From Clostridia bacterium (GTDB taxonomy: Bacteria; Bacillota; Clostridia; Oscillospirales; Acutalibacteraceae): a stretch of 7,348 nt of DNA. Of this stretch, positions 6,180-7,348 are shown piece by piece. Positions within the stretch are counted from its first letter, which is position 1. Each line of letters opens with the position of its first letter. The stretch spans positions 1 to 7,348 of the forward strand of contig JAFNZJ010000053.1 in NCBI GenBank assembly GCA_017382915.1. The letters are read 5' to 3'. Both the position numbers and the translations under genes were made by a program. The notes below the pieces were generated by a model. The model made no database searches and was not told the DNA's origin. It saw only the letters and a program-made list of their open reading frames with translations.

Positions 6180-6215
6180 AAAAAAGCCCCCGCAACAACC
6201 AATGTTATTGCGGGG
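6180..6215 (-). terminator. intrinsic terminator of dapB
   Basis: On the minus strand CCCCGCAA (6215-6208) pairs with TTGCGGGG (6195-6188). The stem extends inward by a U-G wobble and three more pairs to a 4-nt loop, giving a 12-bp stem. GC and six Ts (A run at 6180-6185) follow. It begins about 11 nt after the dapB stop and insulates the topoisomerase operon from dap transcription. Confidence 0.92.
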
Positions 6216-6226
6216 TAAAATAATAA

Positions 6227-6982
6227 TTATTTTTCTAAAACAAGTTCTTTCATACTGTAAATTCCTGCAGGTTTTTCACTAACAAAAAGTGCCGCGTTTA
6301 CAGCGCCTACTGCAAAAATCTCTTTACTTCTTGCCGAGTGTGAAAGGGTGATGATTTCATCCCTACCTGCAAAGATAACCTCATGCTCACCAACAATTGT
6401 GCCACCGCGAACTGCGTGCATACCAATTTCAGTTTTGGTTCTTTTTTGGCTTTTGCTGTGGCGGTCATATTCATAGGTCATTTTGCCGTTTAATTCATCG
6501 TTAATTTCATTGGCAAGTAAAATGGCAGTGCCGCTTGGTGCGTCAATTTTTTGGTTGTGGTGCTTTTCAATGATTTCAATGTCAAAGCCATCTAACACAG
6601 TGGCCGCCTTACGACAAAGCTCGGCCAAAAGGTTAATGCCAAGTGACATATTAAATGAGAAAAATACAGGAATTTTTTGGGCGGCATCGGTAATCTTTTT
6701 AATTTGTTCGTCCGAAAAGCCCGTTGTTGCAATTACCAATGGCAGGTTATTTTCACACGCAAAGTTAAGCAAATTATCAAGTACCGATGGGTGCGAAAAA
6801 TCAATTATAACATCGGCGGGTACCTTTATATCATCAAAGCTGTTAAAAACAGGAAAAGGACCGTTTTGGGTAATATCAAGGTCAACGCCGGCTACTATTG
6901 CCGCATCATTTCTGTTATTTACAATGTCGGTAATAACTCGGCCCATTTTGCCGTTACATCCACTTAAAATTATTCTTAACAT
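6227..6982 (-). CDS. dapB: 4-hydroxy-tetrahydrodipicolinate reductase (dapB)
   Basis: DapB catalyses the NAD(P)H-dependent reduction of the DapA product to tetrahydrodipicolinate, in the cytoplasmic route to meso-diaminopimelate and lysine. The 251 residues match the family's usual length. The N-terminal Rossmann domain shows the GCNGKMGR nucleotide loop (8-15). An acidic residue (Asp34) ends the second strand, where the cofactor ribose binds, suggesting NADH is at least accepted. DFSHP (61-65) and ATTG (85-88) are core motifs. The signature EKHHNQKIDAPSGTA (139-153) carries the catalytic pair equivalent to E. coli His159 and Lys163, here His141 and Lys145. GMHAVRGGTIVGEHEV (187-202) is also canonical. 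AAGGAAG lies just before the ATG. dapA ends 56 bp upstream with a terminator-like hairpin between, and a strong terminator follows. Nothing appears damaged. Confidence 0.96.
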   Translation of the reverse strand: MLRIILSGCNGKMGRVITDIVNNRNDAAIVAGVDLDITQNGPFPVFNSFDDIKVPADVIIDFSHPSVLDNLLNFACENNLPLVIATTGFSDEQIKKITDAAQKIPVFFSFNMSLGINLLAELCRKAATVLDGFDIEIIEKHHNQKIDAPSGTAILLANEINDELNGKMTYEYDRHSKSQKRTKTEIGMHAVRGGTIVGEHEVIFAGRDEIITLSHSARSKEIFAVGAVNAALFVSEKPAGIYSMKELVLEK

Positions 6983-6997
6983 TTTTATCTTCCTTTT

Positions 6998-7029
6998 AAA
7001 AAAGGGAGAATAATTTTGCTTATTCCCCC
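6998..7029 (-). terminator. terminator-like hairpin between dapA and dapB
   Basis: On the minus strand GGGGGAATAA (7029-7020) pairs with TTATTCTCCC (7013-7004) over 10 bp, counting one G-U wobble, with the 6-nt loop GCAAAA. Six Ts (6998-7003) follow at once. This meets the criteria of an intrinsic terminator, yet it lies within the dapA-dapB gap and abuts the dapB ribosome site (about 6988-6994). Partial termination would make dapB expression lower than dapA. Confidence 0.75.
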
Positions 7030-7038
7030 AGTTTTATT

Positions 7039-7348
7039 TTAGATTAAGCCGTGCTTTGCAAGTTCTTCTGCTAAGGTTTCACGATTTTTTTCATTTAAAG
7101 GTGCTAAAGGCAGTCTACAATCGCCCATTTTCATACCCATAAGGTTCATTGCTTCCTTAACAGGGACGGGGTTTACATCAATGAACATATAGTCCATAAG
7201 GTCGCTGTATTTTACAGACATTTCGGTAGCGGTTTTAAAATCACCATCCAAACAGGCCTTTGTAAGGTTATGGAACTCACCAGGTAAAATGTTTGAAATA
7301 ACCGAAATTACACCCTTTGCGCCAAGCGCCATCATAGGTACGGTTTGG
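7039..7348 (-). CDS. dapA: 4-hydroxy-tetrahydrodipicolinate synthase, C-terminal part (dapA)
   Basis: DapA condenses pyruvate with aspartate semialdehyde, the first committed step toward diaminopimelate and lysine. About 102 C-terminal codons are visible; the gene continues past the right edge, and in-frame codons run to 7347, so the ATG near 7335 is internal. The piece matches the end of the (beta/alpha)8 fold and the C-terminal helices. LGAKGVISVISN corresponds to LGGHGVISVTAN of E. coli DapA, NPVPVKEA to NPIPVKWA, and CRLPLAPL plus RETLAEELAKHGLI to the usual carboxyl end. The Schiff-base lysine and catalytic tyrosine lie outside the window. It is upstream of dapB in the same direction, as in many Firmicutes lysine operons, although a hairpin terminator separates them. 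Confidence 0.93.
   Translation of the reverse strand, partial: QTVPMMALGAKGVISVISNILPGEFHNLTKACLDGDFKTATEMSVKYSDLMDYMFIDVNPVPVKEAMNLMGMKMGDCRLPLAPLNEKNRETLAEELAKHGLI

Noticed and set aside
6483..7013. 176-codon plus-strand frame antisense to dapB
   Set aside because: It is the reverse shadow of dapB, with a serine-rich, antisense-like composition. dapB itself is complete and canonical.

Overview
The window looks like a chromosomal segment of an AT-rich Gram-positive bacterium, most likely an uncultured gut-type clostridium. The evidence is strong AGGAG-type Shine-Dalgarno sites, TTGACA/TATAAT-like promoters, hairpin-plus-T terminators, and the protein style of ValS, DapA/DapB and a ParE/ParC-like pair. 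All well-supported genes lie on the minus strand, so transcription runs from right to left. The organism is inferred from sequence style only.

From right to left, the window opens with the C-terminal third of dapA. A terminator-like hairpin sits in the gap before a complete dapB, so two steps of the diaminopimelate/lysine pathway lie side by side. A strong terminator follows dapB. Next comes a promoter with a perfect -35 box and an operator-like palindrome just upstream of it. This drives a two-gene operon for a type IIA topoisomerase: the ATPase/Toprim subunit (ParE/GyrB-like, 659 aa), then 45 bp later the cleavage subunit (ParC/GyrA-like, 746 aa). Catalytic residues are intact in both, but several residues lining the known aminocoumarin and quinolone sites differ from the usual ones.

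After a GC-rich hairpin and about 210 bp with no recognisable gene, a near-consensus promoter drives valS from a GTG start. valS is broken. About 354 residues of normal ValRS (HIGH motif, editing domain) end abruptly near position 400. They run into a compact GC-rich block at about 277-400, where 79 of 120 bases in 281-400 are G or C, against 34 of 120 just to its left.

Beyond the block lies the tail of an unrelated minus-strand protein with tandem stops and a strong terminator. Then come a short hairpin repeat and what may be the last codons of a convergent plus-strand membrane protein. The left 400 bp is therefore the anomalous part: either a repeat-mediated rearrangement that destroyed this valS copy, or a chimeric assembly join at a dispersed repeat. 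No undescribed multi-gene system is evident. The most unusual items are this valS junction and the divergent topoisomerase pair.
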